From positions 292,818-356,817 of the forward strand of contig NZ_JAUEPL010000001.1 in NCBI RefSeq assembly GCF_030406405.1: DNA of 64,000 bases, in the 5' to 3' direction. Positions 32,494 through 41,977 of this stretch are shown piece by piece. A program made the position numbers and the translations under genes. Below the pieces are notes generated by a model. It saw nothing but the letters and a program-made list of their open reading frames with translations, did no database searches and was not told the origin of the DNA. The number at the start of each line of letters is the position of its first letter. Within the stretch, counting starts at the first letter, position 1. Source of the DNA: Streptomyces ficellus. Its GTDB lineage: Bacteria; Actinomycetota; Actinomycetes; Streptomycetales; Streptomycetaceae.

Positions 32494-33063
32494 TCAGAAG
32501 CCCTCGTGGGGGAGGTCGTCCGTGTCCTCGCCCTCCTCCTCCAGCGCCTGCCGCACCACCCGCAGCGCCATGCCCTCCGGGTAGCCCTTGCGGGCGAGCA
32601 TGCCCGCGAGGCGGCGCAGGCGCCGGTCGCGGTCGAGGCCCCGCGTCGAGCGGAGCTTACGGGCGACCAGCTCGCGGGCGGTCTCCTCCTCCTGCTCCGG
32701 GTCGAGCTGCCCCACCGCCTCGTCGATCAGCTCCGCGTCCACCCCCTTGGTCCGCAGCTCACGGGCGAGGGCGCGGCGGGCCAGGCCCCGGCCGTGGTGC
32801 CGGGACTCCACCCACGCGCCCGCGAAGGCCGCGTCGTCGATCAGGCCGACATCCTCGAACCGGGAGAGCACCTCGTCGGCGATCTCATCCGGAATCTCCC
32901 TTTTGCGCAGCGCGTCCGCGAGCTGCTGACGGGTGCGCGGGGTCCCGGTGAGCAGGCGCAGGCAGATCGCCCGCGCCCGCTCAGCGGGATCCTGGGGCGA
33001 CAGCTCCTTCTCGGCCCTCGACGAGTCGGTGCTGCCTCCCGGCCATTCGGTGCGCCGGGCCAT
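32494..33063 (-). CDS. recX: Regulatory protein RecX
   Basis: 189 residues, ATG 5 bases after the recA stop. The RecX helical repeats are visible: ARAICLRLLTGTPRTRQQLAD, EVLSRFEDVGLIDDAAFAGAWV, RRALARELRTKGVDAELI and DRDRRLRRLAGMLARKGYP. RecX binds inside the RecA filament groove and inhibits its ATPase and strand exchange. The tight recA-recX spacing indicates co-transcription from the LexA-type promoter. Confidence 0.94.
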   Translation of the reverse strand: MARRTEWPGGSTDSSRAEKELSPQDPAERARAICLRLLTGTPRTRQQLADALRKREIPDEIADEVLSRFEDVGLIDDAAFAGAWVESRHHGRGLARRALARELRTKGVDAELIDEAVGQLDPEQEEETARELVARKLRSTRGLDRDRRLRRLAGMLARKGYPEGMALRVVRQALEEEGEDTDDLPHEGF

Positions 33064-33067
33064 GGGG

Positions 33068-34195
33068 CTAGGCCTTGGCCGCCGTGGCCTTGGCCGCCTT
33101 GGTGGCCTTCGCCGCCGGGGCCGGGACCGTCTTCGCGGCGTCGTCCACGGCCGGTGCGCCCGCCGCGTCCGTGCCGGGCTCGGCCGCCGGCGCCTCGGGC
33201 CGGACGCCGACGCCCAGCTTCTCCTTGATCTTCTTCTCGATCTCGTTGGCGAGGTCGGGGTTGTCCTTCAGGAAATTGCGGGCGTTCTCCTTGCCCTGGC
33301 CCAGCTGGTCGCCCTCGTACGTGTACCAGGCGCCGGCCTTGCGTACGAAGCCGTGCTCGACGCCCATGTCGATCAGGCCGCCCTCGCGGCTGATGCCGTG
33401 GCCGTAGAGGATGTCGAACTCGGCCTGCTTGAACGGCGGCGCGACCTTGTTCTTGACGACCTTGCAGCGGGTGCGGTTGCCGACCGCCTCCGTGCCGTCC
33501 TTGAGGGTCTCGATGCGGCGGATGTCGATACGCACCGAGGCGTAGAACTTCAGCGCCCGGCCACCGGTCGTGGTCTCCGGCGAGCCGAACATCACACCGA
33601 TCTTCTCGCGGAGCTGGTTGATGAAGATCGCCGTGGTCTTGGACTGGTTGAGCGCACTGGTGATCTTACGGAGCGCCTGGCTCATCAGACGGGCCTGCAG
33701 ACCCACGTGCGAGTCGCCCATCTCGCCCTCGATCTCCGCGCGCGGCACGAGCGCGGCCACGGAGTCGATGACGATCAGGTCGAGCGCGCCGGAGCGGACG
33801 AGCATGTCCACGATTTCCAGCGCCTGCTCGCCGTTGTCCGGCTGCGACAGGATCAGGTTGTCGATGTCGACGCCGAGCTTCTTCGCGTACTCGGGGTCGA
33901 GGGCGTGCTCCGCGTCCACGAACGCGACCTGGCCGCCGGCCTTCTGCGCGTTGGCCACCGCGTGCAGGGTGAGGGTCGTCTTACCGGACGACTCCGGCCC
34001 GTACACCTCCACCACACGGCCACGCGGCAGGCCGCCGACGCCGAGCGCGACGTCGAGGGCGGTCGACCCGGTGGGGATGACCTCGATGGGCTCATTCGGC
34101 CGCTCGCCCATGCGCATCACTGCGCCCTTGCCGAATTGCCGTTCAATCTGTGCGAGCGCGGCGTCGAGCGCCTTCTCGCGGTCGGTTCCTGCCAT
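33068..34195 (-). CDS. recA: Recombinase RecA
   Basis: 375 residues from the ATG at 34195 ([10 protein letters not shown]), preceded by GGTGG. Walker A GPESSGKT (66-73), [10 protein letters not shown], Walker [12 protein letters not shown]1/L2 DNA-binding loops ([37 protein letters not shown]), and the C-terminal domain with [17 protein letters not shown]. The Ala/Lys-rich tail ([13 protein letters not shown]) is typical of Streptomyces RecA. It catalyses strand exchange and LexA self-cleavage. Confidence 0.98.
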   Translation of the reverse strand: MAGTDREKALDAALAQIERQFGKGAVMRMGERPNEPIEVIPTGSTALDVALGVGGLPRGRVVEVYGPESSGKTTLTLHAVANAQKAGGQVAFVDAEHALDPEYAKKLGVDIDNLILSQPDNGEQALEIVDMLVRSGALDLIVIDSVAALVPRAEIEGEMGDSHVGLQARLMSQALRKITSALNQSKTTAIFINQLREKIGVMFGSPETTTGGRALKFYASVRIDIRRIETLKDGTEAVGNRTRCKVVKNKVAPPFKQAEFDILYGHGISREGGLIDMGVEHGFVRKAGAWYTYEGDQLGQGKENARNFLKDNPDLANEIEKKIKEKLGVGVRPEAPAAEPGTDAAGAPAVDDAAKTVPAPAAKATKAAKATAAKA

Positions 34196-34342
34196 GGGTT
34201 CCACCCGATTTGCTTGTGTCGATCGCTTCACGTCAAAGACGCTAACCCCTGCCACTGACAATGGGCCCCGACGTCCCTCCGACCTGTGGATAACTCAGCG
34301 GTCGACACCTCGTCGCCCCCGCAGTTCCGGGCCCGAGCCCCC

Positions 34343-34372
34343 ATAAGAATGGATGTTCGATTTTGGTGTCAA
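34343..34372 (-). promoter_or_regulatory. recA promoter with embedded LexA (SOS) box
   Basis: On the minus strand TTGACA (34372-34367) is followed after 17-18 bases by TTCTTA/TCTTAT (34349-34343). The spacer and start of the -10 hold GAACATCCATTC (34358-34347), the Cheo-type SOS box form known from Streptomyces recA. LexA bound here would block the promoter. The leader to the recA start would be about 140 bases. Confidence 0.82.
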
Positions 34373-34469
34373 GCGCGCCACACCGCGCCCGGCACACCTC
34401 CGGCACACGCCCGGCACACCTCCGGCGCCCCGGCCATGGACAGACGGGACCAGGAGAGACGTCCAGGGA

Positions 34470-35780
34470 TCATGCGCCGTCGAGGGACCGCGCCTGGTCC
34501 TCGTCCTTCTTGGCGCGCAGCGCCCGCTGCACCCTGGCCAGAACGGCTTCGCCATGCCGCCGGTGCCCGTGCACCCGAGGGTCCTCCGTCACGTCGTACC
34601 GCTTCACATAGGCGCCGAGGAACGCCTGCAGGGTGGCGACCGCCGGGATCGCGATCAGCGCGCCCACCGCCCCGAGCAGCGCGGTACCCGCGACGACCGA
34701 CCCGAAGGCCACCGCGGGGTGGATGTCGACGGTCCTGGCGGTGAGCTTGGGCTGCAACACGTAGTTCTCGAACTGCTGGTACACCACGACGAACGCCAGC
34801 ACCCACAGCGCGTACCAGGGGTTCACCGTGAAGGCGATCAGCATCGGCAGGGCGCCCGCCAGGTACGTGCCGATGGTGGGCAGGAACTGGGAGACCAGGC
34901 CCACCCAGACGGCGAGCGCGGGCGCGTACGGAACGCCCAGGAACTCCAGCAGGACGTAGTGCGCGACGCCCGAGATCAGCGCCATCAGCCCGCGCGAGTA
35001 CAGATAGCCGCCGGTCTTGTCCACGGCGATCTCCCAGGCGCGCAGCACCTCGGTCTGCTTCGCGGGCGGCAGGACCGAGCACAGGGCCCGGCGCAGCCGC
35101 GGTCCGTCGGCCGCGAAGTAGAACGAGAACAGAAAAATCGTCAACAGCTTGAACAGGGCGCCGAGCACGGTCGCCGAGACGTCCAGCACTCCGGTCGCGC
35201 TGTTCTGCACGTACTTCCGCAGCCAGTCGGACCGCAGCAGGCTGTCCTGGACCTCGACCCTGGACAGCTCCGTCTGGAACGTGTGGTTCATCCAGTTGAT
35301 GAGCGAGTCGAGGTACCGGGGAAAGTCCTCGACCATCTCGACGATCTGGCCGGCCAGCATCGAGCCGAGCAGGACGACGAAGCCGACACCGGCCGCCAGG
35401 ACGCCGAAGAAGACCAGGAAGGTGGCCAGGCCCCGGCGCATCCCGCGGGCCGCCATCCTCCCCACGGCCGGCTCGATCGCCAGCGCCAGGAAGAAGGCGA
35501 TCAGAATGTTGATCAGCAGCCCGATGAGCTGGTGGAACGCCCAACTGCCGAGCTGGAAGCAGGCGTACAGGGCGAGGGCCAGGACCATGGCGCGCGGCAG
35601 CCAGCGGGGCATGCGGGCGGCGGGAGCCGCGCCGCCGCCGCCCGTCACCGGCGCGACGCTCCTGGGAGGCCGGGCGGCGTTCGGGATCGACGCCGCGGCA
35701 GGCGCGTGCGCGGTCGGCGACGCGGTGTCGTGCGTCACCGGATCGGTGGTCGTCGTCTCGGTCTCGTCAGTCGGGGCCAC
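34470..35780 (-). CDS. AI-2E family (PerM/UPF0118) membrane transporter
   Basis: 436 residues from the GTG at 35780 (VAPTDETETTTTD); the start is not certain because no strong ribosome binding site is seen. A ~75-residue disordered N-terminus precedes about eight membrane helices with the usual pattern: paired helices ILIAFFLALAIEP, FLVFFGVLAAGVGFVVLL, a large soluble middle, then LVSQFLPTIGTYLAGALPML and FVVVYQQFENYVLQPKL. Family members export small molecules or exchange Na+/H+; the substrate cannot be inferred. It lies upstream of recA on the same strand. Confidence 0.88.
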   Translation of the reverse strand: MAPTDETETTTTDPVTHDTASPTAHAPAAASIPNAARPPRSVAPVTGGGGAAPAARMPRWLPRAMVLALALYACFQLGSWAFHQLIGLLINILIAFFLALAIEPAVGRMAARGMRRGLATFLVFFGVLAAGVGFVVLLGSMLAGQIVEMVEDFPRYLDSLINWMNHTFQTELSRVEVQDSLLRSDWLRKYVQNSATGVLDVSATVLGALFKLLTIFLFSFYFAADGPRLRRALCSVLPPAKQTEVLRAWEIAVDKTGGYLYSRGLMALISGVAHYVLLEFLGVPYAPALAVWVGLVSQFLPTIGTYLAGALPMLIAFTVNPWYALWVLAFVVVYQQFENYVLQPKLTARTVDIHPAVAFGSVVAGTALLGAVGALIAIPAVATLQAFLGAYVKRYDVTEDPRVHGHRRHGEAVLARVQRALRAKKDEDQARSLDGA

Positions 35781-35888
35781 GCGGCAAGTCTCGCGTACGG
35801 CTGTGACAGCCGGCCGCCCGCCCCACAGATCCGCCCTGCCCCGCTTCGTCCGCCCGCGCGCCCGCACAGCCGGGAGATCTTCCTCCGG

Positions 35889-36083
35889 TCAGCGCTTGTC
35901 CGCGGGAATGTCCACCGCCGCGCAGACCGCCCGCCACACGTCCTTCGCCTCCCACCCGGCGTCCAGCGCCTGGTACACCGTCCGGCCGCCCAGCTCGGAC
36001 ATGACATGGTCCCGGGCGAAGGATTCCGCGTACACCGGGCCGAAGTGGTCCGCCATCCGCTCCCAGAAAATCGTCAACCGCAT
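35889..36083 (-). CDS. DUF3046 family small protein
   Basis: 64 residues, ATG at 36083. The whole chain matches the actinobacterial DUF3046 family (MRLTIFWERMADHFG, then SFARDHVMSELGGRTVYQAL and KDVWRAVCAAVDIP). These are commonly encoded beside recA/recX in actinobacteria; the function is unknown. It is divergent from the gene at 36176. Confidence 0.88.
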   Translation of the reverse strand: MRLTIFWERMADHFGPVYAESFARDHVMSELGGRTVYQALDAGWEAKDVWRAVCAAVDIPADKR

Positions 36084-36175
36084 GCCTCCAGTATCCCGCT
36101 CCTGAGAGTGCAGCCCCGCCCGCCCGTCTGGCCGAAAGCCCCTCCCGAAAGCCCTTTCCGCCCTACGGTCGGAAC

Positions 36176-37081
36176 ATGGCTGGAACTCCCCTCTCGCGCG
36201 CCGAGCACTTCATCTGGCTGACGGCCCGCGTGCTCGAACAGCGGCGGTTCGCTTACCACTTCCTGGGCGGCGGTGCCGACCCCGTGGAGGCCGCCCTCAC
36301 CGCGTATCTGAACGAGGACGGCGGTTACGGACACGCCTTGGAGCCCGATCTGCGCGGGCCCGTGAGCCAGCCGCTGCACACCGCGCACGCGCTGCGGGTG
36401 CTGGACTCCATCGGTCGCTGCGGCGGGCTGCGCGTGGAGCGCGTCTGCCGCTATCTGACAGGGGTGTCCACCCATGACGGGGCACTGCCGGCGCTCCACC
36501 CCTCGATCCGCGGCTATCCGGTCGCCCCGTTCATTCCGGTCGTCGACGACCCGCCGAGCGACCTGCTGGCCACCGGCCCGGTGGTCGGGCTGCTCCACCG
36601 CAACCAGGTGTGGCACGCCTGGCTGTTCCGCGCCACGGACTTCTGCTGGGCCGCCATCGAGGCCCTGGAGAAGTCTCATCCGTACGAGATCGAGGCCGCC
36701 GTCGCGTTCCTGGACGGTGTTCCCGACCGTGCCCGCGCGGAGGCCGTCGCGGACCGGCTCGGCCGGCTGGTCCGGGAGCAGCGGCTGGCGGTGCTGGACC
36801 CCGAGCGCCTCGACGAGTTTCCGGTCGCGCCGGGCTACGCCCCGGGCGAGCACCACTTTCCGCATGACTACGCGCGCGTGCCGGATTCGCTCGCCCGGCG
36901 CTGGTTCACGGACGAGGAGATGGCACGCTCCCTGGACCACCTCGCGGCCGACCAGGCCGAGGACGGCGGCTGGCCCATCAGGTGGCGCCAGTGGGCGCCC
37001 GGCACCGCCCTGGAGTGGCGCCCGATCGTCACGATCGAGGCGCTGCGTACGCTCAGGGCCCACGCCCGCCGGATCGACTGA
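36176..37081 (+). CDS. Conserved hypothetical protein, terpene-cyclase/prenyltransferase-like repeat fold
   Basis: 301 residues, ATG. The segments LNEDGGYGHALEPDLRGP and QAEDGGWPIRWRQWAPG look like the QW-type or (D/E)GG(Y/W) repeats of alpha-alpha toroid proteins, but no DxDD or protonating motif is seen. No signal peptide is present. It stands alone between the divergent DUF3046 gene and lhr. Function unknown. Confidence 0.72.
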   Translation: MAGTPLSRAEHFIWLTARVLEQRRFAYHFLGGGADPVEAALTAYLNEDGGYGHALEPDLRGPVSQPLHTAHALRVLDSIGRCGGLRVERVCRYLTGVSTHDGALPALHPSIRGYPVAPFIPVVDDPPSDLLATGPVVGLLHRNQVWHAWLFRATDFCWAAIEALEKSHPYEIEAAVAFLDGVPDRARAEAVADRLGRLVREQRLAVLDPERLDEFPVAPGYAPGEHHFPHDYARVPDSLARRWFTDEEMARSLDHLAADQAEDGGWPIRWRQWAPGTALEWRPIVTIEALRTLRAHARRID

Positions 37082-37098
37082 CCGGCACCGCGCACCCC

Positions 37099-37192
37099 CC
37101 GCACGCCCGCCGGACCGGCCGACCGCGTCCGCTACCCGCATGCCCGGCCCCCCACCCTCCGCACGCCCGCCGAATCGGCCGACCGCGTCCGC
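37099..37192. repeat. 34-bp direct repeat, 60-bp period, upstream of the lhr-type gene
   Basis: 37099-37132 and 37159-37192 share a sequence beginning GCACGCCCGCC and ending GGCCGACCGCGTCCGC with about three mismatches, exactly 60 bases apart. They occupy the ~200-base gap before the helicase gene, which shows no other feature. Confidence 0.7.
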
Positions 37193-37287
37193 CGCGACGC
37201 ACGCCGCCGTGCCGGTCGGTCCGCGATCACGGCGCCCGCGCAGGGGCTCCGCACCGGTTGTCAGTGGTCGGGTGCACGATGGGGGAC

Positions 37288-40200
37288 ATGGCCAGGACTG
37301 CGCTCGACTCCTTCTCCCCCGCGACCCGTGCCTGGTTCACGGGGGCGTTCAGTGCGCCCACCTCCGCCCAGGAAGGTGCCTGGCGGGCGATCGGTGAGGG
37401 GTCGGACGTGCTGGTCGTCGCCCCGACCGGGTCGGGCAAGACGCTGGCCGCGTTCCTCGCCTCCCTGGACCGGCTCGCGTCCACGCCGCCGCCCGCCGAC
37501 GCGAAGAGGCGCTGCCGTGTGCTGTACGTGTCGCCGCTGAAGGCGCTCGCCGTCGACGTGGAGCGCAATCTGCGCAGCCCGCTCACCGGCATCCGCCAGG
37601 AGTCCGTCCGGCTCGGGCTGCCCGAGCCGGAGATCCGGGTCGGCATCCGCTCGGGCGACACCCCGGCCGCCGAGCGGCGCTCGCTGGCCACCCGCCCGCC
37701 GGACATCCTGATCACCACGCCCGAGTCGCTGTTCCTGATGCTCACCTCCGCCGCCCGGGACGCGCTGTCCGGTGTCGAGACGGTGATCCTGGACGAGGTG
37801 CACGCGGTCGCCGGTACGAAGCGGGGCGCACACCTCGCCCTGTCCCTGGAGCGGCTGGACGAGCTGCTGCCGCGCCCGGCCCGCCGTATCGGACTGTCGG
37901 CCACGGTCCGCCCGGTGGACGAGGTCGCGCGCTATCTCTCGCCGCAGCGGAAGGTGGAGATCGTCCAGCCGCCGTCCGGCAAGGAGTTCGACCTCTCGGT
38001 CGTCGTCCCGGTCGAGGACCTGGGCGAACTGGGAGGCTCGCCCGCCACGGAAACGGACCAGGCCGAGCGGCCGTCGATCTGGCCGCACGTCGAGGAGCGG
38101 ATCGCCGACCTCGTCCAGGCGCACCGTTCCACGATCGTCTTCGCCAACTCGCGGCGCCTCGCGGAGCGGCTGTGCAACCGGCTCAACGAGATCGCCTATG
38201 AGCGCGCCACCGGAGAGGCCCTGCCGGAGGACCAGTCGCCGGCCGAGCTGATGGCCCAGTCGGGCGCGGCCAAGGGCGCCCCGCCGCTGCTGGCGCGGGC
38301 ACACCACGGCTCGGTCTCCAAGGAGCAGCGGGCCCTGGTCGAGGAGGATCTGAAGGCCGGCCGCTTGCCCGCCGTGGTCGCCACCTCCAGCCTGGAGCTG
38401 GGCATCGACATGGGCGCGGTGGACCTGGTCGTCCAGGTCGAGTCGCCGCCGTCCGTCGCCTCCGGCCTGCAGCGCGTCGGCCGCGCCGGGCACCAGGTGG
38501 GCGCCGTGTCGACCGGTGTCGTCTTCCCCAAGTACCGCGGGGACCTGGTGCAGGCGGCCGTGGTCACCGAGCGGATGCGCAGCGGCTCCATCGAGGCGAT
38601 GCGCGTTCCCGCCAACCCGCTGGACGTCCTGGCCCAGCAGCTGGTCGCCATGGTGGCCCTGGACACCTGGCAGTTCGACGACCTGCTCGCGGTGGTCCGG
38701 CGCGCCGCGCCCTTCGCGTCGCTGCCCGAGTCGGCGTTCACGGCGGTGCTGGACATGCTCGCCGGGCGCTATCCGTCCGACGCGTTCGCCGAGCTGCGCC
38801 CGCGCGTGGTGTGGGACCGGATCGCCGGCACGGTCACCGGCCGCCCAGGAGCGCAGCGCCTCGCCGTCACCTCGGGCGGCACGATCCCCGACCGGGGCCT
38901 GTTCGGCGTGTTCCTGGCGGGCTCCGACCCCAAGAAGGGCGGCGGCCGGGTCGGCGAACTGGACGAGGAGATGGTGTACGAGTCGCGCGTCGGCGATGTG
39001 TTCACGCTCGGCACCTCCTCGTGGCGCATCGAGGACATCACGCGCGACCGGGTGCTGGTCTCCCCCGCGCCCGGCGTCCCCGGCCGACTCCCGTTCTGGA
39101 AGGGCGACCAGCTGGGCCGCCCGCTGGAACTGGGCCGCGCGGTGGGCGCGTTCCTCCGCGAGGTGGGCTCGCTGGCACCCGACGACGCCCGGCCGCGCCT
39201 CCTGGCGGCCGGCCTGGACGCGTGGGCCGCCGACAACGTCCTCGCGTACCTGGACGAGCAGCGCCGCGCCTGCGGCCACGTCCCGGACGACCGCACCATC
39301 CTCGTGGAGCGGTTCCGCGACGAGCTGGGTGACTGGCGGGTCGTCGTCCACTCGCCGTTCGGCGCGCAGGTGCACGCCCCCTGGGCGCTGGCCCTGGGCG
39401 CCCGGCTCTCCGAGCGGTACGGCATGGACGCCCAGGTCATGCACGCCGACGACGGCATCGTGCTGCGGCTGCCCGACGCGGACCTGATGGGCCTGGACCT
39501 GCTCGACCAGGACCCCGCCGCGCCGGGCCTGGAGTACGACGGCGACCAGGCGCCGGTCGGCGCCGCCGACGTGCTCTTCGACAAGGGCGAGGTCGACCAG
39601 ATCGTCACCGACCAGGTCGGCGGCTCCGCGCTGTTCGCCTCCCGGTTCCGCGAGTGCGCCGCCCGCGCCCTGCTGCTGCCCCGCCGCAACCCCGGCAAGC
39701 GCACCCCCCTGTGGCAGCAGCGCCAGCGGGCCGCCCAGCTGCTCCAGGTGGCAAGCGAGTTCGGCTCGTTCCCCATCGTGCTGGAGGCGGTCCGCGAGTG
39801 CCTCCAGGACGTCTTCGACGTACCCGGCCTGCGGGAGCTGATGGGCGACATCGAAGCGCGCCGCGTCCGCCTGGTGGAGGTGACCACCCCCGAGCCCTCC
39901 CCCTTCGCCCGTTCGCTCCTGTTCGGCTATGTCGCCCAGTTCCTGTACGAGGGCGACTCACCCCTCGCGGAACGGCGGGCGGCCGCGCTGTCCCTGGACT
40001 CCCGGCTCCTGGCCGAGCTGCTGGGCCAGGCGGAGCTGCGCGAACTGCTGGACGCGGACGTCCTCACCGAGCTGGAGAGCGAGCTCCAGTGGCTCAGCGA
40101 GGACCGCCGCGTCAAGGACGTGGAGGGCACGGCCGACGTGCTGCGCGTCCTCGGCCCCCTGACCGACGCCGAGCTGGCCGAGCGCGGCGCCGACCCGGGC

Positions 40201-41907
40201 TGGCCCCGAGAGCTCGCCAGGACACGCCGCGCCATCCGCGTCCGTATCGCCGGAGCCGACCACTGGGCGGCCGTCGAGGACGCCGGCCGGCTGCGCGACG
40301 CGCTCGGCACCGCCCTGCCGGTCGGCGTCCCCGAGGCCTTCACCGAGCCGGTGAAGGACCCGCTCGGCGACCTCCTCGCGCGGTACGCACGCACCCACGG
40401 CCCGTTCACCTCCGCCCAGGCCGCCGCCCGCTTCGGCCTCGGCACCGCCGTCACCGACGGCGCCCTGCACCGCCTGGCCGCCGCCGGCCGCGTCGTCCAG
40501 GGCGAGTTCCACCCCTCCGGCATCGGCCAGGAGTGGTGCGACGCGGCCGTACTGCGCCGGCTGCGCCGCCGCTCGCTCGCCGCCCTGCGCCACGAACTGG
40601 AACCGGTCCCGCCGGCCGCGCTGGCCACGTTCCTCCCCCAGTGGCAGCACCTGGGCGACAACAGCCTGCGCGGCATCGACGGGCTGGCCCGCGCCATCGA
40701 GCAGCTCCAGGGCGCACCCGTCCCCGCCTCCGCCCTCGAAAAGCTGATCCTGCCCTCCCGCGTCGCCCACTACAGCCCCACCCTCCTCGACGAACTGACC
40801 ACCACCGGCGAGGTCCTGTGGGCCGGGGCCGGCGCCCTGCCCGGCAAGGACGGCTGGGTCTCGCTCTACCTCGCCGACGCCGCGCCCCTGCTGCTCCCGC
40901 CGCCTCATCCGCTGGAGCCGACCGCCCTGCACGAGTCGATCCTGACGGCCCTGTCCGGCGGCTACGGCCTGTTCTTCCGCCAGATCGCCGACCAGGTACG
41001 CGCCACCACGCACCCGGACGCCACCGACCCCCAGCTGGCCGACGCCCTGTGGGACCTGGCCTGGTCCGGCCGCCTCACCAACGACACCCTGGCGCCGCTG
41101 CGGGCCCTGCTCGGCTCGGGCCGTACGGCGGGGTCCACGGCCCACCGCGCCAAGCGCGCCGTTCCGCGCGGCCGGTACGGCACGCTCACCGCTGCCGCCC
41201 GCACCGCCTCCCGCTCGGGCCCGCCCACCGTCAGCGGCCGCTGGTCCCTCCTCCCGCCGCCCGAACCGGACCCCACGCACCGCGCCCACGCCCTGGCCCG
41301 CACGCTGCTGGACCGGCACGGCGTGGTCACCCGCGGCGCGGTCGCCGCCGAAGGCGTCCAGGGCGGCTTCTCGGCGACGTACCGCGTCCTGTCGGCCTTC
41401 GAGGACAGCGGCCAGGCCCGCCGCGGCTATGTCGTCGAGGGCTTGGGCGCCGCCCAGTTCGCGGTGGACGGCGCCGTCGACCGTCTCCGCGCGGCGGCCA
41501 CCGCCCGCGACCGCGCCGAGCCGGGAGCCGCCCCACGCGCTGTCGTCCTGGCCGCCGCCGACCCGGCCAACGCCTACGGCGCCGCCCTGTCCTGGCCCGA
41601 GCCCCCCACCGGCGCCGGCCACAAACCCGGCCGCAAGGCGGGCGCCCTCGTCGTCCTCGTCGACGGCGAGCTCACGCTCTACATGGAGCGCGGCGGCAAG
41701 ACCCTGCTGTCCTGGCCGACCGAACCAGACGCCCCCGCCCTCCGCACCGCCGCCGACGCCCTCGCCGAAGCGGCCCGGGCGGGCTCCCTGGGGACCGTCA
41801 CGGTCGAGCGGATCAACGGCACGGCGGCCCTCACCTCCCCCCTCTCCCGCGCCCTGGAGACGGCCGGCTTCCACGCCACCCCCCGGGGCCTGCGCCTGCG
41901 CGCCTAG
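37288..41907 (+). CDS. lhr: Lhr-type large ATP-dependent helicase
   Basis: 1539 residues from the ATG at 37288; an ATG three codons upstream (37279) is an alternative. Superfamily 2 motifs: APTGSGKT (45-52), VILDEVHAV, LSATVRP, HHGSVSKEQR, ATSSLELGIDMG and QRVGRAGH. After the helicase core come the Lhr winged-helix and beta-barrel parts and a long C-terminal region typical of mycobacterial and Streptomyces Lhr (about 1500 residues). Lhr is a 3'-5' RNA:DNA and DNA helicase linked to repair after mitomycin-type damage. The DNA glycosylase gene follows directly. The stop codon lies in the loop of a strong hairpin. Confidence 0.94.
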   Translation: MARTALDSFSPATRAWFTGAFSAPTSAQEGAWRAIGEGSDVLVVAPTGSGKTLAAFLASLDRLASTPPPADAKRRCRVLYVSPLKALAVDVERNLRSPLTGIRQESVRLGLPEPEIRVGIRSGDTPAAERRSLATRPPDILITTPESLFLMLTSAARDALSGVETVILDEVHAVAGTKRGAHLALSLERLDELLPRPARRIGLSATVRPVDEVARYLSPQRKVEIVQPPSGKEFDLSVVVPVEDLGELGGSPATETDQAERPSIWPHVEERIADLVQAHRSTIVFANSRRLAERLCNRLNEIAYERATGEALPEDQSPAELMAQSGAAKGAPPLLARAHHGSVSKEQRALVEEDLKAGRLPAVVATSSLELGIDMGAVDLVVQVESPPSVASGLQRVGRAGHQVGAVSTGVVFPKYRGDLVQAAVVTERMRSGSIEAMRVPANPLDVLAQQLVAMVALDTWQFDDLLAVVRRAAPFASLPESAFTAVLDMLAGRYPSDAFAELRPRVVWDRIAGTVTGRPGAQRLAVTSGGTIPDRGLFGVFLAGSDPKKGGGRVGELDEEMVYESRVGDVFTLGTSSWRIEDITRDRVLVSPAPGVPGRLPFWKGDQLGRPLELGRAVGAFLREVGSLAPDDARPRLLAAGLDAWAADNVLAYLDEQRRACGHVPDDRTILVERFRDELGDWRVVVHSPFGAQVHAPWALALGARLSERYGMDAQVMHADDGIVLRLPDADLMGLDLLDQDPAAPGLEYDGDQAPVGAADVLFDKGEVDQIVTDQVGGSALFASRFRECAARALLLPRRNPGKRTPLWQQRQRAAQLLQVASEFGSFPIVLEAVRECLQDVFDVPGLRELMGDIEARRVRLVEVTTPEPSPFARSLLFGYVAQFLYEGDSPLAERRAAALSLDSRLLAELLGQAELRELLDADVLTELESELQWLSEDRRVKDVEGTADVLRVLGPLTDAELAERGADPGWPRELARTRRAIRVRIAGADHWAAVEDAGRLRDALGTALPVGVPEAFTEPVKDPLGDLLARYARTHGPFTSAQAAARFGLGTAVTDGALHRLAAAGRVVQGEFHPSGIGQEWCDAAVLRRLRRRSLAALRHELEPVPPAALATFLPQWQHLGDNSLRGIDGLARAIEQLQGAPVPASALEKLILPSRVAHYSPTLLDELTTTGEVLWAGAGALPGKDGWVSLYLADAAPLLLPPPHPLEPTALHESILTALSGGYGLFFRQIADQVRATTHPDATDPQLADALWDLAWSGRLTNDTLAPLRALLGSGRTAGSTAHRAKRAVPRGRYGTLTAAARTASRSGPPTVSGRWSLLPPPEPDPTHRAHALARTLLDRHGVVTRGAVAAEGVQGGFSATYRVLSAFEDSGQARRGYVVEGLGAAQFAVDGAVDRLRAAATARDRAEPGAAPRAVVLAAADPANAYGAALSWPEPPTGAGHKPGRKAGALVVLVDGELTLYMERGGKTLLSWPTEPDAPALRTAADALAEAARAGSLGTVTVERINGTAALTSPLSRALETAGFHATPRGLRLRA

Positions 41908-41926
41908 CCGCGCAGGCGCAGGCCCC
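41885..41926 (+). terminator. 18-bp hairpin spanning the lhr stop codon
   Basis: Arms 41885-41902 and 41909-41926 (GGGGCCTGCGCCTGCGCG and complement) pair perfectly, with a 6-base loop CCTAGC that contains the TAG stop of lhr. It lies 52 bases before the glycosylase start. Confidence 0.85.
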
Positions 41927-41977
41927 GCGGGCAGGCGCCCGGCGCGCAGGCGCGGGCGCGTCGCGCATCATGGACCC

